Assembly: GCF_000234665.1 (NCBI RefSeq)
Contig: NC_018330.1
Coordinates: 310,001 to 374,000 of the forward strand
Direction: 5' to 3'
Length of the DNA: 64,000 bases
From: Leishmania mexicana MHOM/GT/2001/U1103
Lineage: Eukaryota > Euglenozoa > Kinetoplastea > Trypanosomatida > Trypanosomatidae
The position numbers were made by a program, and so were the translations under genes. The notes under the pieces were generated by a model that was not told the origin of the DNA, did no database searches, and saw nothing but the letters and a program-made list of their open reading frames with translations. Shown here piece by piece: positions 19,612-33,200 of the stretch (its first letter is position 1; every line of letters starts with the position of its first letter).

Positions 19612-21349
19612 GCGGAGGACGGGAAGAAGACTGTGAGTGCCAAGACGGTGGTGCTGGCAGCGGCTACCGGACATTGCCACGACGATTGCCGCCACAAAGC
19701 CGGGACGTGCAAGAAATGGGGTGCGATAGGACGGGAGGCTTTTAGCGGCCGCTTTTCGGCAGCGGCAACGCGACGCTATCATGCGTGCCTGCGCATGTGC
19801 ATGCCGCTCTATCTTCGTGCGCACCTCAAGAAGCGCAGCGGAGGACGCGAGGACGGGGCGGCAGAAGTCGGCCGCACGCGGGAGTGTGTCTTGTCTGTGA
19901 GCGCCACGGCGGTTTATGCACCTCCGACTGTGTCGGCGCTGACCCCCCCCCCTCTCTCTGTCATGCCCCTAACCGCTGTTAGACACGAGTCGAAGCCGTC
20001 ACGTGTCTCCTCCGCCTCCACTCTACATCGCCCTCAAGCCCCCGTATCCATGCTCGCGCAGTCGTCTTCATGCGCGAGGGGTGCTCCCTGTGACTGTTTG
20101 GATTACTTGTTTCTATTTTGTAGGTAGGAAGCGTGATGCACACACACGCACACGCACGCACACGCGCACATGCACCACACACCCTTTCGCGCTTGTACCC
20201 CACCCGTGTGTTCGTCTTTTGACCGCGCCTTTAACTCGCCCTCCCTCCCCCTCCTTTTACGACGGAGTGCTCTCTGGCCCTTTCTGTTGGTGTGTCGAGA
20301 CGGCTCTAGCTGCACGCGCGGCCGCTCCGCCATCCTCCACGCCCTGACCAGCTCTCGTTGCATCTCCTCCTGCTTGCCTCCACCGCCCTGTGCCCCGTGC
20401 ACAAATTCGCGCAGCCCCCCCCCCCCCCGATCACGAACCTCCATCGAGCGAAAGCAGAGCAAGCCCGGAAGCGGAGGAGCAGCGTCAAGAGCGGCCACAT
20501 GAGCATCGACGAGGGAGAACGGAGGTGGAGGCGAGGAAGGATCGGGCAGATGTGTGCGTATGTCTCTATCTCTCACTGCGTGTATGCGTCTTTTGCGTGC
20601 TTGCATCTCGTACGTGTTCGCGTGATGTTAAGGACGGCTTTCCGTCCCCCCCCCCACCACCACCACACAGAAGGAAAGGCAAACATCAACGTGGACGAAG
20701 GGACCGCGCTGCAGCGTGAGCAGTGGCCAGATGATGAGAACTATCCTCGAGAGTGGAGGGTCGGGCGCCCAAGAAGACGTGTCGCAGTGCCGCTTCATGT
20801 GCGCGTGTATGTGTGCCGCTCCTCTCTCCATCTCTCCGATCTGCGCACAGCGTGAAGCAGTGCCGTCACCCAGACACTGAGAAGTGCTGTGCGTGATGGG
20901 GGTGTTGGTGCGAAGCTGGTGAACCCCGGGCCGGCATCCACGGCGTTCAAGTTCATGGCGAAGCCTTCTGCTGGCATTCCCTCTCACCTCAGGACTGGAA
21001 GGTTGCTCTCGAGTCGATACAAAGAAATGGGATGAGGCGCGTGCATCTCTCTCGCTGTGAGCCCTCCTCCTCCTCCCCCCTTACTTGCGCTCTTCACCTT
21101 CTCTCTTGTGCTCACCCATTCCTCGACCTCTTGACAACCCCCCCTCCATCGCTTCTACGACACGAAAACTTTCATGTCGAAATTTTCGTTTCTCCGACTC
21201 ATCAGCCGCTCCTCTCTCCAGCGGCACACACACTCGCAGGACGCACGCACTGCGTGGAGTAGGGAGGAGAAGGCGTGGAGGCGGCCATTCAAGGTTCGTG
21301 ACGTCCCTCGCTTCTCTTCTTGCCGCCTCCCACCCCTGCAACGAAGGTC

Positions 21350-21350
<1 letters not shown>

Positions 21351-21380
<30 letters not shown>
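21351..21380 (+). repeat. (AC)15 microsatellite
   Basis: Thirty bases of uninterrupted AC dinucleotides upstream of the TEP1-like gene. Confidence 0.95.
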
Positions 21381-21381
<1 letters not shown>

Positions 21382-22041
21382 GCACCCGCCCACCTCACTT
21401 ATCGCCCTCGCCGACGTCCTGCTGCATCTTCGTATACGTATTGCCTTCATGTGCTACTCGGAGGCCACCGTGGATCGTTTCAAGTATTCTTCCTTTTCGC
21501 TCGCCGCTCTCTCTCTCTTGTGTGAGTGTGTGCGTTGTGGGTGTCACAACCTCGCTTCCTCTCTCCTCGACAGACCCACACACACAGGCACACCCACCCA
21601 CCCACACAGACCTCCGCCCTCGTCGTGTCTTGCGAACAGCACTCATACTTTTGTTTCGTTTTTGTTTCTCTGTTGTTGGCACTTGCCTCTCGCGCTCCCT
21701 TTTCCATCATCAATCTCTCCCGCACCTGTGAGCATTTTTTGACCAGCGACCGCCGCCGCCGCCGCTTCGACGGCCATCTCTCGCTGGTCCGCTGTCCTCA
21801 TCTCCCTCTCCGTGTGTGCGTGAGAGAGTGCAAAAGAAGGGTGACCAAGGTCTGCCTCTCTGTCCTCGCCTTGCATCTATTGCGGGTCCGTGACCTTCTG
21901 TAGTCTCTGTCCCCCTCGCGCACTCCAGGCGCGGCTCCGTCGAATTTTTGAGGCAGGGACTCAGTGGCACACGTGCGCGCGTGAGACTCACGAGGTACTA
22001 AAAAAGCGAGGCGTGTGAGCGGGCACATACACATCTACGTA

Positions 22042-22073
22042 TCTATCTATATATATATATATATGTAGATAGA
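22042..22073 (+). promoter_or_regulatory. TA-rich hairpin in the TEP1-like 5' leader
   Basis: A 32-base self-complementary sequence. The left arm CTATCTA (22043-22049) pairs with the right arm TAGATAG (22066-22072), and the (TA)n between them also pairs, with one T-G mismatch-type pair. The right arm includes ATGTAG (22063-22068), a start codon followed at once by a stop. It is the only ATG between the candidate splice AG at 21927-21928 and the gene start at 22167. A regulatory role is inference. Confidence 0.55.
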
Positions 22074-22166
22074 GAGAGGTACACGCAGCAGCACCAGCAG
22101 TGTCCGCGGCTACGTCGTATCTCCGTGTCTGCTACTTATTACCCCCTCCCCTTCCCTTCCTCTCCA

Positions 22167-24237
22167 ATGGAATACTTCTACCGGATAAACGCAGCGGAGC
22201 TCACGCCGCTGAAGACGGAGCTGGTGAACTTGGTGTCGTCATGCTTGATGAAAGAGCCGCCTTTTGAGGCGACGCGGCCTGGAAAGCTTCCCGCCGCACG
22301 CTCCCCGACGGCGGATGAAGCTGCGGTAGATGTAGCGCCGACGCCAGAGAACGACGGTGCGTCTACGGTGGCACAGATGCGTGAGCTGGTGCATCTCATC
22401 TCCCGCCAAGATGGCGAGTTTGTGCTAAAACTGGCCCTCTACGTCCGCCATGAACTGCACCTGCGCCGCTCGCCGAGCTTCCTCGTCGCACTCTGTGCCA
22501 GAGAACCGAACTGCATTCCGTTCCTGCAACCGTACATGGAGAAGATCATCGTGCTTCCGTCTGATTGGCTGGCGGTCGCTAACTTCGCGTACTTCCACGA
22601 CTGCGACGCCGCCCACGACTACGCCGGAGCCCTGACGTACTCGGTGAAGACTGAGCGCGAGGCTCACGCGACCACGTCTGCCACCCCAAGTGCTGAGAAG
22701 CGCCACCCAAGCTTTAGTGCCACGCGCAGTCCCGAACCTTCGGCCGTCGAAGCGCGCAGCGGCAGAAGTGGCAGCCTCCAAGGCGCAAACCCGCTAGCCA
22801 GCAGGATGGGCGCGAAGGCGAGGTGTGATCGCCACCAAGGCGCGGCAGCCCGCGACCCGACACGCTCCTACATCCCCGCGGCACTGCGCAGCGCCCTCGT
22901 GAGCTCCTTCGCGAAGTTCTCCGTCTTCTCAATGGCCAAGTATGACAACGAGGCGGCAGAGCACCGCGCCAAGCGGCGCCAGATCAGACGTGACCGCGCG
23001 GCCGCGCCGAGCATGACCGACCCAGAAGAGTCAAGCGCCGCCGGCACCCAGCCTTCCGCGCTGCCGTACCGAGCCCACCCGCAGACCTTTACCTTTAAGC
23101 AGCTCATCCGCATGCTGCACATCACCGAACCACCGTACATTGTGTGCTGCCTCCTGGGCAAGCGCTACCCGACCAACGAGGATGACTTCCGACGCATGCG
23201 GCTACATCTCACTGATCCCACATGGAAGAATGCAGCACCGCTGAAGACAGGGGTCACATCCTCGGCAAAAGGCCTCCACTCCGCGAAAGACACCTACGGC
23301 CGTCCTATCCCTGGCGGTGGCGGCGGTGAGGGCAAGGACGAGGATGATAGTCGCCAAGACAATGCGGAGCTGCCGTTTTGCGTCTTCGACGCGCGCCGCG
23401 CCGGACAGCGCATGCACCTTCCTGTACCAGCGACTTGGGAAACTCAGCTGTCCAAGGAGGGCAACACCGGCCGTGTCTGGGACGCGCTGATCTCGTCTGA
23501 CGCCGTTCCATACATGGCCCTTCTGCGCAACCTGCGGAACATACTCACACGTCTGTGCTCGGCCGCGACGCACAAGCGCGTGCTGGATAAACTAGTCGAT
23601 GAGCAGCAAGTCGCCGCCAGCCAGCAGCTGCCCTATCGCTTCTACAGCGCTTATCTGGCTGTGCGGCAGGTCGGCGTATTGCTGGTGCACCTCGACACGC
23701 TGCGAGCTATGACCCGGGAGGCACGCTTCAGAACAGAGGTGGTCTCCGAACGGGGTCGTGGTGGCCGCGGAAGGGGCCGCGCTGCCGTCGCATCGAAATC
23801 TGCTGCCGCGGCCGGTCGCGAGACGATGAGGGAGGCGGCCAAGAGCTTTGAACGGCCGTTGGTGCCGCGCGCGTACCTGCGCCGGTACGTGGTGCAGTAC
23901 TGCGCTGCGCTCGACTCCGCTATCAACACTTCGGCGCGGCTGAACGTGATTCCAGTGAAAGGGACGTCCATCGTTATTATCTGCGTTACATCTGCCTTGT
24001 TTGAGCCGATGTCCGCGATGGGCGGGACCGTGGCAACACCGGCGTCGAGCCAGCGCAAGGTGGATGTGACAGCGCTGCTGGTGGCCATGCTCATGCGTAG
24101 CTGCGAGCAGTGTGTCGTGCTGATCTACTGCTACGACGAATACGTTGTATTTCGGGAGAAGGCCCCGGATGTGGAGAAAACCCCGCTGCAAGGGATGCAT
24201 GACGAGGACGCTGGAAGCCGCAGCAGCTGGGACACGG

Positions 24238-24268
<31 letters not shown>

Positions 24269-27200
24269 GGGCAACGACTTCGATGACGACGGTGCGTTCG
24301 AGGGAGACTTCGAGGCCGTATTCAGCCCTCTCCACAGGGCGAGTGCCACGGCCTCACAAAAAGGTGCCCCAGGGCTGATGGGCCTCGCGAGCGCGCTCAC
24401 CGCGCGTTGCTCCTCGCTGCTGGAGCGGAAGCGAGAGGAGGTCGGGCCCGATGGCGTCGCGACTTCTTTCGCCATGTTCGCGGATGCAGCGGGTGCGCAG
24501 TTTCCGTACGCATTCCTTGACGAGGTCATCGAGCGCAACATGCGAATCGAATCTCTGCTTGTGTTCGACGAGGGCGTGCATCGCACCTACGCCCACATGA
24601 ACCGCAACGCCCCCGCGTTTGGTGATCTGCCGACATACTTGTCACGGCTGAGGCGCACATGCAGCCCCGACTTGGTGTACGTCGGCGTGAACTTGAAAGC
24701 CTCGAACCCTCCTGCTGCGGAGGGGGTCGCCCAGGTTCCAGGGGCTACGGAGTTTCCGGCGAGAGCATCAGCTGCCGGCGCCCCAGCGCACGGGAAGCGA
24801 GGGCAGGTGGCGGCGCCTGCGGCCAAGAGCGGTGTCACAGTTGCCTTGCAGAAAGCAGAGGTGAAGCAGCACTTTGGCCACCGCAACGATGCCCTTCTCA
24901 CCGGGTTTAGCGACTCCATCTTGCGCCTCGTGGCGGAGCGGACGAACGGCGGCTCGCTCGCGGTGATCGAGCGAGCGGCGGAGACCTACCACGTGTCGCG
25001 TCTCTCTGCACGCGCTAGTCAAGCAGCCTGGGGGGAGCGTGCCAAGGCACTGAAGGTGCTGGCGGCGCTACGAGAGGGCCATCAGCTGCACATCGGTGGC
25101 GGCGGCGGCTCACGAGAAGCACTCCATGCCCCGGGTGCATTCACCTTCAGCGACTGCCTCAAGCCGCCCACACAGTCCAGCACTACCACAGCCACTCCCA
25201 TGCAGAGCTCCTTGCTCCCGAGTACGGCGCGTTCACTGGTGACCGAAGCGATGACCGCGCCTACGGTGGCGCTGCCTTTCTTCGACGGTGATGGAAAGGC
25301 AGTCTCAGCAACAGGGCGGGACTGGGATTGCAGCTCACGCAGCAGTGATCGGCGGCTACAGTGGCTGACGAGCAGCATCGCGGGCCTCTCATCGTCGACT
25401 AGCGATGCGGAGACGCCATCAAAAGGTCGCGCAGCACTGCCGAGCATACGTCGGCTACTCGCCAAGCCGTCGTTCACTGAGTCTCAAGTGGCAACGCCAA
25501 GCACCAGCGGCGCGGAGAGGAGCGTCGGCGAGGCGGTAGACCCCGCGCGTCACTGGGATTCCGGGAAAGTCCGAGAGAGCGAACCAGCGTGGTTGGCCGC
25601 CGAGGGCAAAAACGTGTCGTCTGTCTTTCACCCGCAGCCGTTCATCTCGATCCTGAAGCTCTTCTCCATGTCGTCGAGCAAGCACGGCGACAGCACCACG
25701 GCGCCTTCGGCCGGCGATACAGCATCTGCTGCTGCCTCTGCCGCCGCTGACAGCCGAACGCAAAAGAGAGCCGGTGACGCACGGCTGCACGCGCACGCGG
25801 CACAACCTCAACACACGGCGTCGACCGAATCCGTGGCTCGGCACCTCCTGCAGGATCCGGCGAGCCACCCGCTGTCGCCTATCGCGACGGTGGTGGTTCG
25901 CCGCCTTATCACCTCCTACCGCGTGTGCCGCTTCTTCATCTCCAGCACGTTTCTTGACATGAACAACGAGCGCAACGCCATCACGTTCGACATCTTTCCG
26001 CGGCTGCGGCGGTGGACTGCCGAGGCGGGGCTGAAGGTGACCTTGCTGGAGGTAGACCTGCGCTGGGGCATTCCTGCCCTTGCGACAAGCCGCAACCTCT
26101 CCACCTCCGTCTGCCTTAACGAGGTGTCGCGGTGCAGCCCATTTTTCCTCGGCATCATCGGTGCGCGCTACGGCACGAGCCCGCCGACGCCGCTTCAGCT
26201 CGTGGTCGACGAGGACGTGGATGCAGAGGACTACGCCTGGATGCGGGAGCTTTCGGACCCGCACGCGTCCGTGACGGAGCTCGAGATGCGCCATGCCATG
26301 TACAACACGAAGCGCCGCGTCGGCTGCGACGAGGCCCCATGGCCGGCGCTCTTCTTCGCTCGTGATTTGCCACACCTCCTCTCCTCGTTCGGCCCAGCGG
26401 ACTCGGCATGCCGCGCCGTCTACGAGGCCGACTCCGCCACCGCTACCGAGGCGATCGCACGCCTCAAGCAGCGGATCACAGAGAGCGGATGCAAACTTGT
26501 TCCCTACCAGGCCACGTACATCAGCCCCGGCAAGGCGCTCCTGCCAGGCAACAGTGGGTGCAGCAGCGGAGGCGCGCCGCTCCTCGCTGGAGGCTCCACC
26601 CGTTCTGCCGCCATGTGCAGCGGCGCGCGCGCGATGACGGAAGATGACCTGGGTAGGTGGGCGGTGCGAAGCCGCCACGGCTTCGGTGATGGCGCTGGCC
26701 AAGTCGCTTCTTCTACCAGTGGGAAGACAAGCGAGGCGGACTCGCTCTGGTCGTTTGTAAAGGCCCGCATCACCGAGTCTGAGGAGCCAAAGAGGTTGAC
26801 GTCGATGGACGTAGCGATCGATATGACGGACTTCTCTGACAAGGTGTTTCATGAGTTGCAGGAGGTCATCTGCCGCGTATGCGGCGTGCGTCCGGTGCTC
26901 GACGACAACGCAGCGGAGCAGCAGCAGCATCAGCACGCTGACGCGTGCGTGGCAGACGCTCATGGGCCAGAGAAAAACGCGGAGGTGCGTAGGCGTTCGA
27001 GAAGCGCAAGATCGGCAATAGAAGCGGCCAGGGAAGCAACGGGTGCCGAGGCGCCTGACATGTATGCGATGCTCGTGGTGGCACAGAGCGAATTCGTGCG
27101 CAGGCTGAGCGACCTGTACGCTGCGCCGCGTGGACTCCTGGAGCGGCTCTCCAGCTTCGCATTGAACGGCACCCTTGGCGTCACGGACGAAAGCGACGCG

Positions 27201-30200
27201 CGGAGCGATGTCGGGGCGGAGAGGCAGAGGGGTGTCGCCCCGCACGGCACCAAGCGCCAAGAGTACGTGGCACTGACCCCCCAATCCGAGAGCGCTTACG
27301 ACAGTTGTCCGGTGCGAGGCTTCTCGCCGCTCCCGCCGCCGCAGCGCGCGCAGCATGTCAAGGATAGCTCGAGCAGCGGGGGAGGGACTTCGTGTCAGCC
27401 GCTCGTCGGTCGTGCCGCTGCGCCAGGGGACGGCACGAGCTCCATCCTACTCTTGGAAGGCTGCGACGGGGACGGAAAGTCGTCGGCGCTGGCGGCGTTA
27501 ACGGCGCTAGTTCTCGAGCCGATGCGCAAAGCGTCCACCTCGGAAGCAATGCCGCGCTTTCTATTTTACTCTACCCAGGCAGAGGACGACTCAGTGCGTG
27601 GCCTGCTCCTCTTCCTCGCGAAGTCTCTCCGCGTCTTCTTCCAGCTGTGCGGCGAAGTCTCGGTGCACGACACGGACGCCGTCGAGGAGCTCCTCCTGGT
27701 GCTGGACCACGCGTACGCTGCGATTCATCGCCACTTCGAGACATCCAGCGGCGACGTCGGCAGGGCTACCACCGCAAGAGGAGGAAGAGGCACAAATGAC
27801 AGTCGCAGCGCCGCCGGTCGCGCAGCGGCGGGAGCGGGTCAGGCAGCTCTTGTGGTGATGCTGGACGGCCTCGACAAGTCCTCCGAGGCGGCAGAGTTGG
27901 TTAGTCTTCTGGGAACCATTCTGCATCCGCTGGCCACGCAGCGCATCCGCTTTCTCGTGTCAGCGTGCCCGCGGTCGTCGTTGGCCCGCGCGCTGCGCAC
28001 GCGTACCCCACCAGCCCACGTACTCAAAGTGCCCATTTTGAATGAAGGTGAACGTGCCGAACTGGTGCGGCTGCACCTCGCAAACTACGGCAAGGTCTTG
28101 GAGGAGTCCTTCACGGCAGATGAGTTGAAGAATCTGCTCTGCAAGAGCGACGCCGGCCGCCCCAGCTACCTCATCTCCGCGATCACGCACCTTCGCCTCT
28201 TCAGCACCTTCGACACGCTTCGCGAGGACATCCGCTTACTCCCGGCGTCGCGCGCCGCCTTGCACGAGCAACTCTTTCAACACTTGCAGGCCCGCTTCGA
28301 CCCGGCCACGTGCCGTGTCGTCCTCAGCATTTTGCTGTTGCGCCAACCCGTTGGTGGTGTGCTGGAGTTCAACCTTTACCGCCTTGTGTCGGACGTCGCC
28401 GCGGCGTCGCGGCTGGTGACGCTGCTGCGGGGCATCTGCCTTGACACGCATCACGGGCGCCTGTTCATCAAGTCGTCGACCTTCGTTGATGCCATCGCGC
28501 GCAGGTTTTTCCGCTATGCGTCCGATTACCAGTGCGCACAGGAACGCATTCTTCTGGCTGAGCTGTGCTACCAGCCCATCGATGTCTCCCTCGACGAGCA
28601 GGAGGTGAAGGTCGGCCTGCGCCAGGTCACCGAGTCGATCCAGCGCAGCGCAGCGAACCCGCTCACGCGGCGCACATTTGTGCCGGAGCGCTACGCGCCT
28701 CGGGAACTTCTCGGGGTGCTGCAAGGGTCGGTGCAGGCGTGTCGGCTTGATGTGACGGCCGCATTGGCGTGCTACCTGCCGTTTCTGGAATGCCTGCTGG
28801 TGAGTCGCCGCATGCTATCGCAGCTGATCGGGTTGCTGTCCTCCGTCGTCAGCGCAACGACGTCCGCGTTGTTCTTGGCACCTGGCGCATCGGCTACTAC
28901 GGGGTCAGCGCAGGCAGATGACGACGCGGACGCAGAGGACACTGGCAGCGTCCACCCACTGGCGAGCTGCCGTGCTCTGGCGCTGCAGTGGCAACACTAC
29001 CGACGCGACATTCAGCGCCTCGGCTACGTGCTGGAAATTTTGCAGAAGAACTACCACGTGCTGCTGCGCCAGCCTGCGCTGCTGCGTCAGTGTGTGTGGA
29101 ACATGGTCGGGCCGGCGATGTGCATCAGCGCCTACGATGCGGCCTCGACAGCGCGCCTGCAGCATGCACTGCATCAAATGACCACCACCAATAAAGGCAC
29201 CGCCTCTTTCGAAGTGCAGGTGGGCCCGCAAGGTGAACGTCGGTGCTTTGAGGATGCCGCGCTGCACAGCCCTGCAGTGCGTTCCCCCAATATGCCCACC
29301 TTCTCCGCTCTCTCCACGATGTGGGTTCACTGGCTGAATGCGCGGCAGCACGGCGGCGAAGGTCGCGTGATGCTCGCGACTGCCTCCCCGCAGTCGATAC
29401 GGTGCATGGCGATGAGCCCGGATGGGACGGAGGTGGCTGTTGGCGGCGAGGATGGGGTTCTGCGCCGCATGTCAGCAGACGAGGACGAGCAACAGCAGCT
29501 GCAGCAGTCACAACTGGTACCGACGGAGACGGAAAGCGCAGGCGGTGCAGGCGTTGTGGGACGGCGTCGTGTGGCATCGACGCTGCGGCATGAGTCCGCC
29601 GTCACCTCTCTGCTGTACGTGACCCCTCGCACTGCTGGCGGTCCAACAGCAGGCGTCAACGCCACAGGTGCATCGGCTACCCTGGTCGCGTCTACTGGGG
29701 TGGCGCAGCTACTCGTTTCGGGGTGTGCTCGCGGCCTCTTGTACGTGTGGAGCCTTGAAGACAACTCTCTGCTGCAACGCGGCACTGGCCACCTTCGAGC
29801 CATCAGCGGGCTTGTGTGCCATCCGCTGGAACCGTTAGTGCTGTGCTCTTGCAGCCACGACTCGTTCATCATGCTCTGGGGCATCGGCAGTGCAGAGGCC
29901 ACGTCGAGGCTGTGTAGCGAGATCCAAGCCGCGTTGGCCCTGCGCATGCCCAAGCACCCGGCCGGCTCTGCAGAGCGGCTGCAGCGACGGATGAGAGAGA
30001 AGGTCAACGACGAGCTGTGCGTTGGCGGTGATGACGCTGGATCAGCCGTGGTGCGGCGGGGCACACCTGGGTCGAGCACCGGCCTCCGCAGCAGGCAGAC
30101 GCCGTTTCAGGCATCGCTTATGCCATTCCACACGGAGCGGCAGCACCACACCCCTGTCGCAGCTGTTGCCTTCCATCGCTCTGGCGACATCTTCGCCAGC

Positions 30201-33200
30201 GGCAGCTGGGACGGCGTTCTTGTGCTGCACAACACCCGTGAACTACGCACACCATCGCCAGTGACTACGCCAGAGATGAAGGCCCCATGTGAGCCGCCGA
30301 ATCAGACCCGCATCACGAGTCGGCGGTCACACCGCACCAAGGTGGCCTGGCGCACCCGATGCGGTCCAGAGCGTCGGCAGGTCGCGTTTCAGTCGACGGA
30401 GTTTGCGCTGGGCTCATCGGTGCGCGCGCTTTCTTTTTCGAACTCGCTCGCTGTCACCTGCGTTGTTGGCTGCCACAACGGCACGGTGGTTGTGGTGGAC
30501 CACGCCTCTGCTGCGGTGGTGGCGCGGTGGACATCGCTGCACTCCGCGCCTATCACGCGGCTCGCCGTGTCGTTGGACGGTCGGTGCATGGCCTCGGCCG
30601 ACGAGCACGGTGTTGTGCGCTTGACGCACACCGGCATCACTGGATCGGTCTTTGCCACCTTCAACGGTCACCATGGCGCTGTCACCGGCTTGTGCTTCCG
30701 TCCACCGCGCGCAGGCCAAGGCGAGGACGTCGCTGGTGGCGCCGATGCCCTGCAAGCGCCTCCAGCGTTGCTGCTCACCGCTGGCGAGGATCGTACGTTG
30801 CAGGCATGGCGAGTGGACAGCAGCGGCAGCGGCAGCGGCGGCTTCAAGACGCAGACAGCCATGTCGAGGCGCTGTCTGATCGCCGCGCACTGCACGGCAG
30901 TGACGGCGGTGGCGTCGTCACGCGACGGCCAACTGATCGTCACCGGCTCCGCAGACGGAACCGCGATTGTGTTTCGAGTGCCAGAGAGGAGTGAGGAGGA
31001 TGACGACATCGCCTGCAGGGAGGCACGTGGGGCGGCAACTGGTGGGGACTGTACGGGCACCTCCGCATGGCATCGACCGAAAGCGGTGGGAAAGCAAGCG
31101 AGCCCGGGCTCCTCGACTGCGGCGGGCAACATGCAGGCAACGCGTCCGCTGAAGCCGGCCTTCACGCTGAGGCACGACGACTGCCGTATTACGTGCATCT
31201 CTCTAGCGCTGCGCGACACTCGAATCGTTGTTGGTGTGGTATTCGGTCTTGTGTACGTGTGGTCGTCGTCTCCAGGGTTGAACCAGGTCGAGGGGCGCCT
31301 GCTGCTTCGCGTTCGCGTGCCGGAGCATGGCTTGTACCCCGTCATCTCGCTGAGCATGGTGGAGCGGTGTAGTGCGGCCGCGATGGACGGCAATCGAGGG
31401 CAAGCCGAGGCCCGCAAGGACAGAATCGCCCAGCAAACCCGTGGCGCAGAGGCGACGTTGCCGCTCGCGAACCCGCTGCAGCCAGCATACACGCACACAC
31501 GCAGCAGCGATGCCGCCGGCGCCATCGTCGCGTCGCCTCCGACGGAGAAAGAGGATGAGAGCAGCACACTCGTGACAGCCGTGTGCGCCAACGGCGACGT
31601 GGCCATCTTCAAGCTGCTTGGAGACGCTGCCTCACTCGTTATGGCAGCTGACCGGGCACGCCGTCGACAGCGCCAGCAACGTCACCAGATCCGTGCCAGC
31701 TACCGCGCCACTGGCCTTGTCGATGGCATCTTCCCGCGAAGCAACAGTGCAAGCTACCCAAGCAGCGTGGACACGTTGGAGCGCTCCACGGAGGACGTTG
31801 GCGTAGCGGTGGGAACGCCGGCAAGAAAGAGCTTCACCTGGGACGAGCGCGTGGAGAGCGGAGGTACGGTTGGTGGGGTAGCACCCCGTGCAGGCAGCGC
31901 TGCCACCGCCTCCAACTCAACCTCACAGGTGGGACGGTCGCGGCCCATGCCACCGATAACTGACTGCGCTGCGCGTGGCCAGGCTGGTGCCCCCGTCGCT
32001 GCGAGTGCGACGCCCGCACCGCAGGCAGTGACCTTCGTCGAGGCTCCGCGGCGTCGTCGACAGGCACTCGATCGGCGCGCCCGAAAACTGCAATGCCTGC
32101 TGTCTCGCTGTCGTGCCACAGAGGTTGAGCTGTGCAACAGCTTCCAGCTGCACTTGCATCGGCATCAACTGCACTGGGCAAATGGGGCGGAAGCAGAGGA
32201 AATTACGAGCGTGGTGTGGCTCAGCGCGCAGCACCCGGAGCTCGCCCTCTCGGGCGACGTGGCGGATGCGTCTGCTGCAGTGTGGGCAGATGCGCTCGAT
32301 GGAGACCACGGCAGGCTTGCCCTCGTTGTGGCACAGCGACAGCTATTCCTGCTCTGCAGCACCGGGCATGAGAGCGCCTTGAGCGGGTGTCTTACGGTGC
32401 ACGTACCGTCGCGCCTCCCTGACAGTGCCTCGGTGCTGACAAGTGCCACTGGAACAATGCTGGAAGAAGGAATGGCTGTTGGGGCGCCAGAGTGGGGCAC
32501 CCGCGGTGATGCAACAAACGTAGAGGACGGCGTAGTCCCTCCAGAAGCCGTAGAGGCCGCGGCGACAGAGGAGTTTGAGGTGGACCTGAACTGCCTCCTG
32601 CGCGACGACGAGTACTTCACATCATCCAGCTCAGCTGTCGCAGTTGCGCCACCGGCACCATCAGCGGCGACGGCAGCGGCGCTGCGCTGGTTTGCGGTCG
32701 CCGTCACCACCAGTCACGGCGAAGTTCTCCTCCTTCGCGTGCAAGTGCCGCATGCTCATAAAAAACACAGCGGCACTCTGTGCGTACCGACAACGCCGCT
32801 CACTGGCTCTGGAGCGAGGCCGCCAACGGCCGCCTCGCACCACCTGAGCACCAACATTCTTCCCAGGACTAGCATTACACTCTGTCGACGACTGAGCTTC
32901 ATCGGCTCCATCGCCAACCAGGCAGCCGCAATAGAGGGGGACGGAGTCGACGCCGGGGCCAGCGGTGCCGCACTTCACCGCATTACGGCCGCGCCTCGTG
33001 CAACAAGCGTTGCGCTATGCACGCTACCGCCCGAGCTGGGAACGTCGCTTGACGCCAGCGCTGCGCCACTTCCGTCGGACGCGGCTGCAACGGTAATGGA
33101 GAGAGTGGCGCTGTTCGCAGGCTGCACTGACGGCTCGACACGGGTGTGGCTAACGGCGACGCTCCCTCCAGCACCGCATTCTCGCCGCGCGTCTCCCGTT

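Larger units (their letters stand above)
19612..22166 (+). other. 2.6-kb intergenic region before the TEP1-like gene
   Basis: The longest gene-free stretch. I find no credible coding sequence or RNA gene. It contains short (CA)n near 20138-20166, a C-run at 20416-20426, a (AC)15 tract at 21351-21380, many C/T runs, candidate splice AGs at 21902-21903 and 21927-21928, a TA-rich hairpin at 22042-22073 and a C/T tract at 22138-22165 that touches the TEP1-like ATG. It should be split between the 3' UTR of the small membrane protein and the TEP1-like leader. Confidence 0.6.

Noticed and set aside
25455..27356. Antisense frame of 633 codons inside the TEP1-like gene
   Set aside because: It is a mirror of a high-GC coding sequence. 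It is Arg/His-rich with no recognisable domain, and the sense strand has clear homology.
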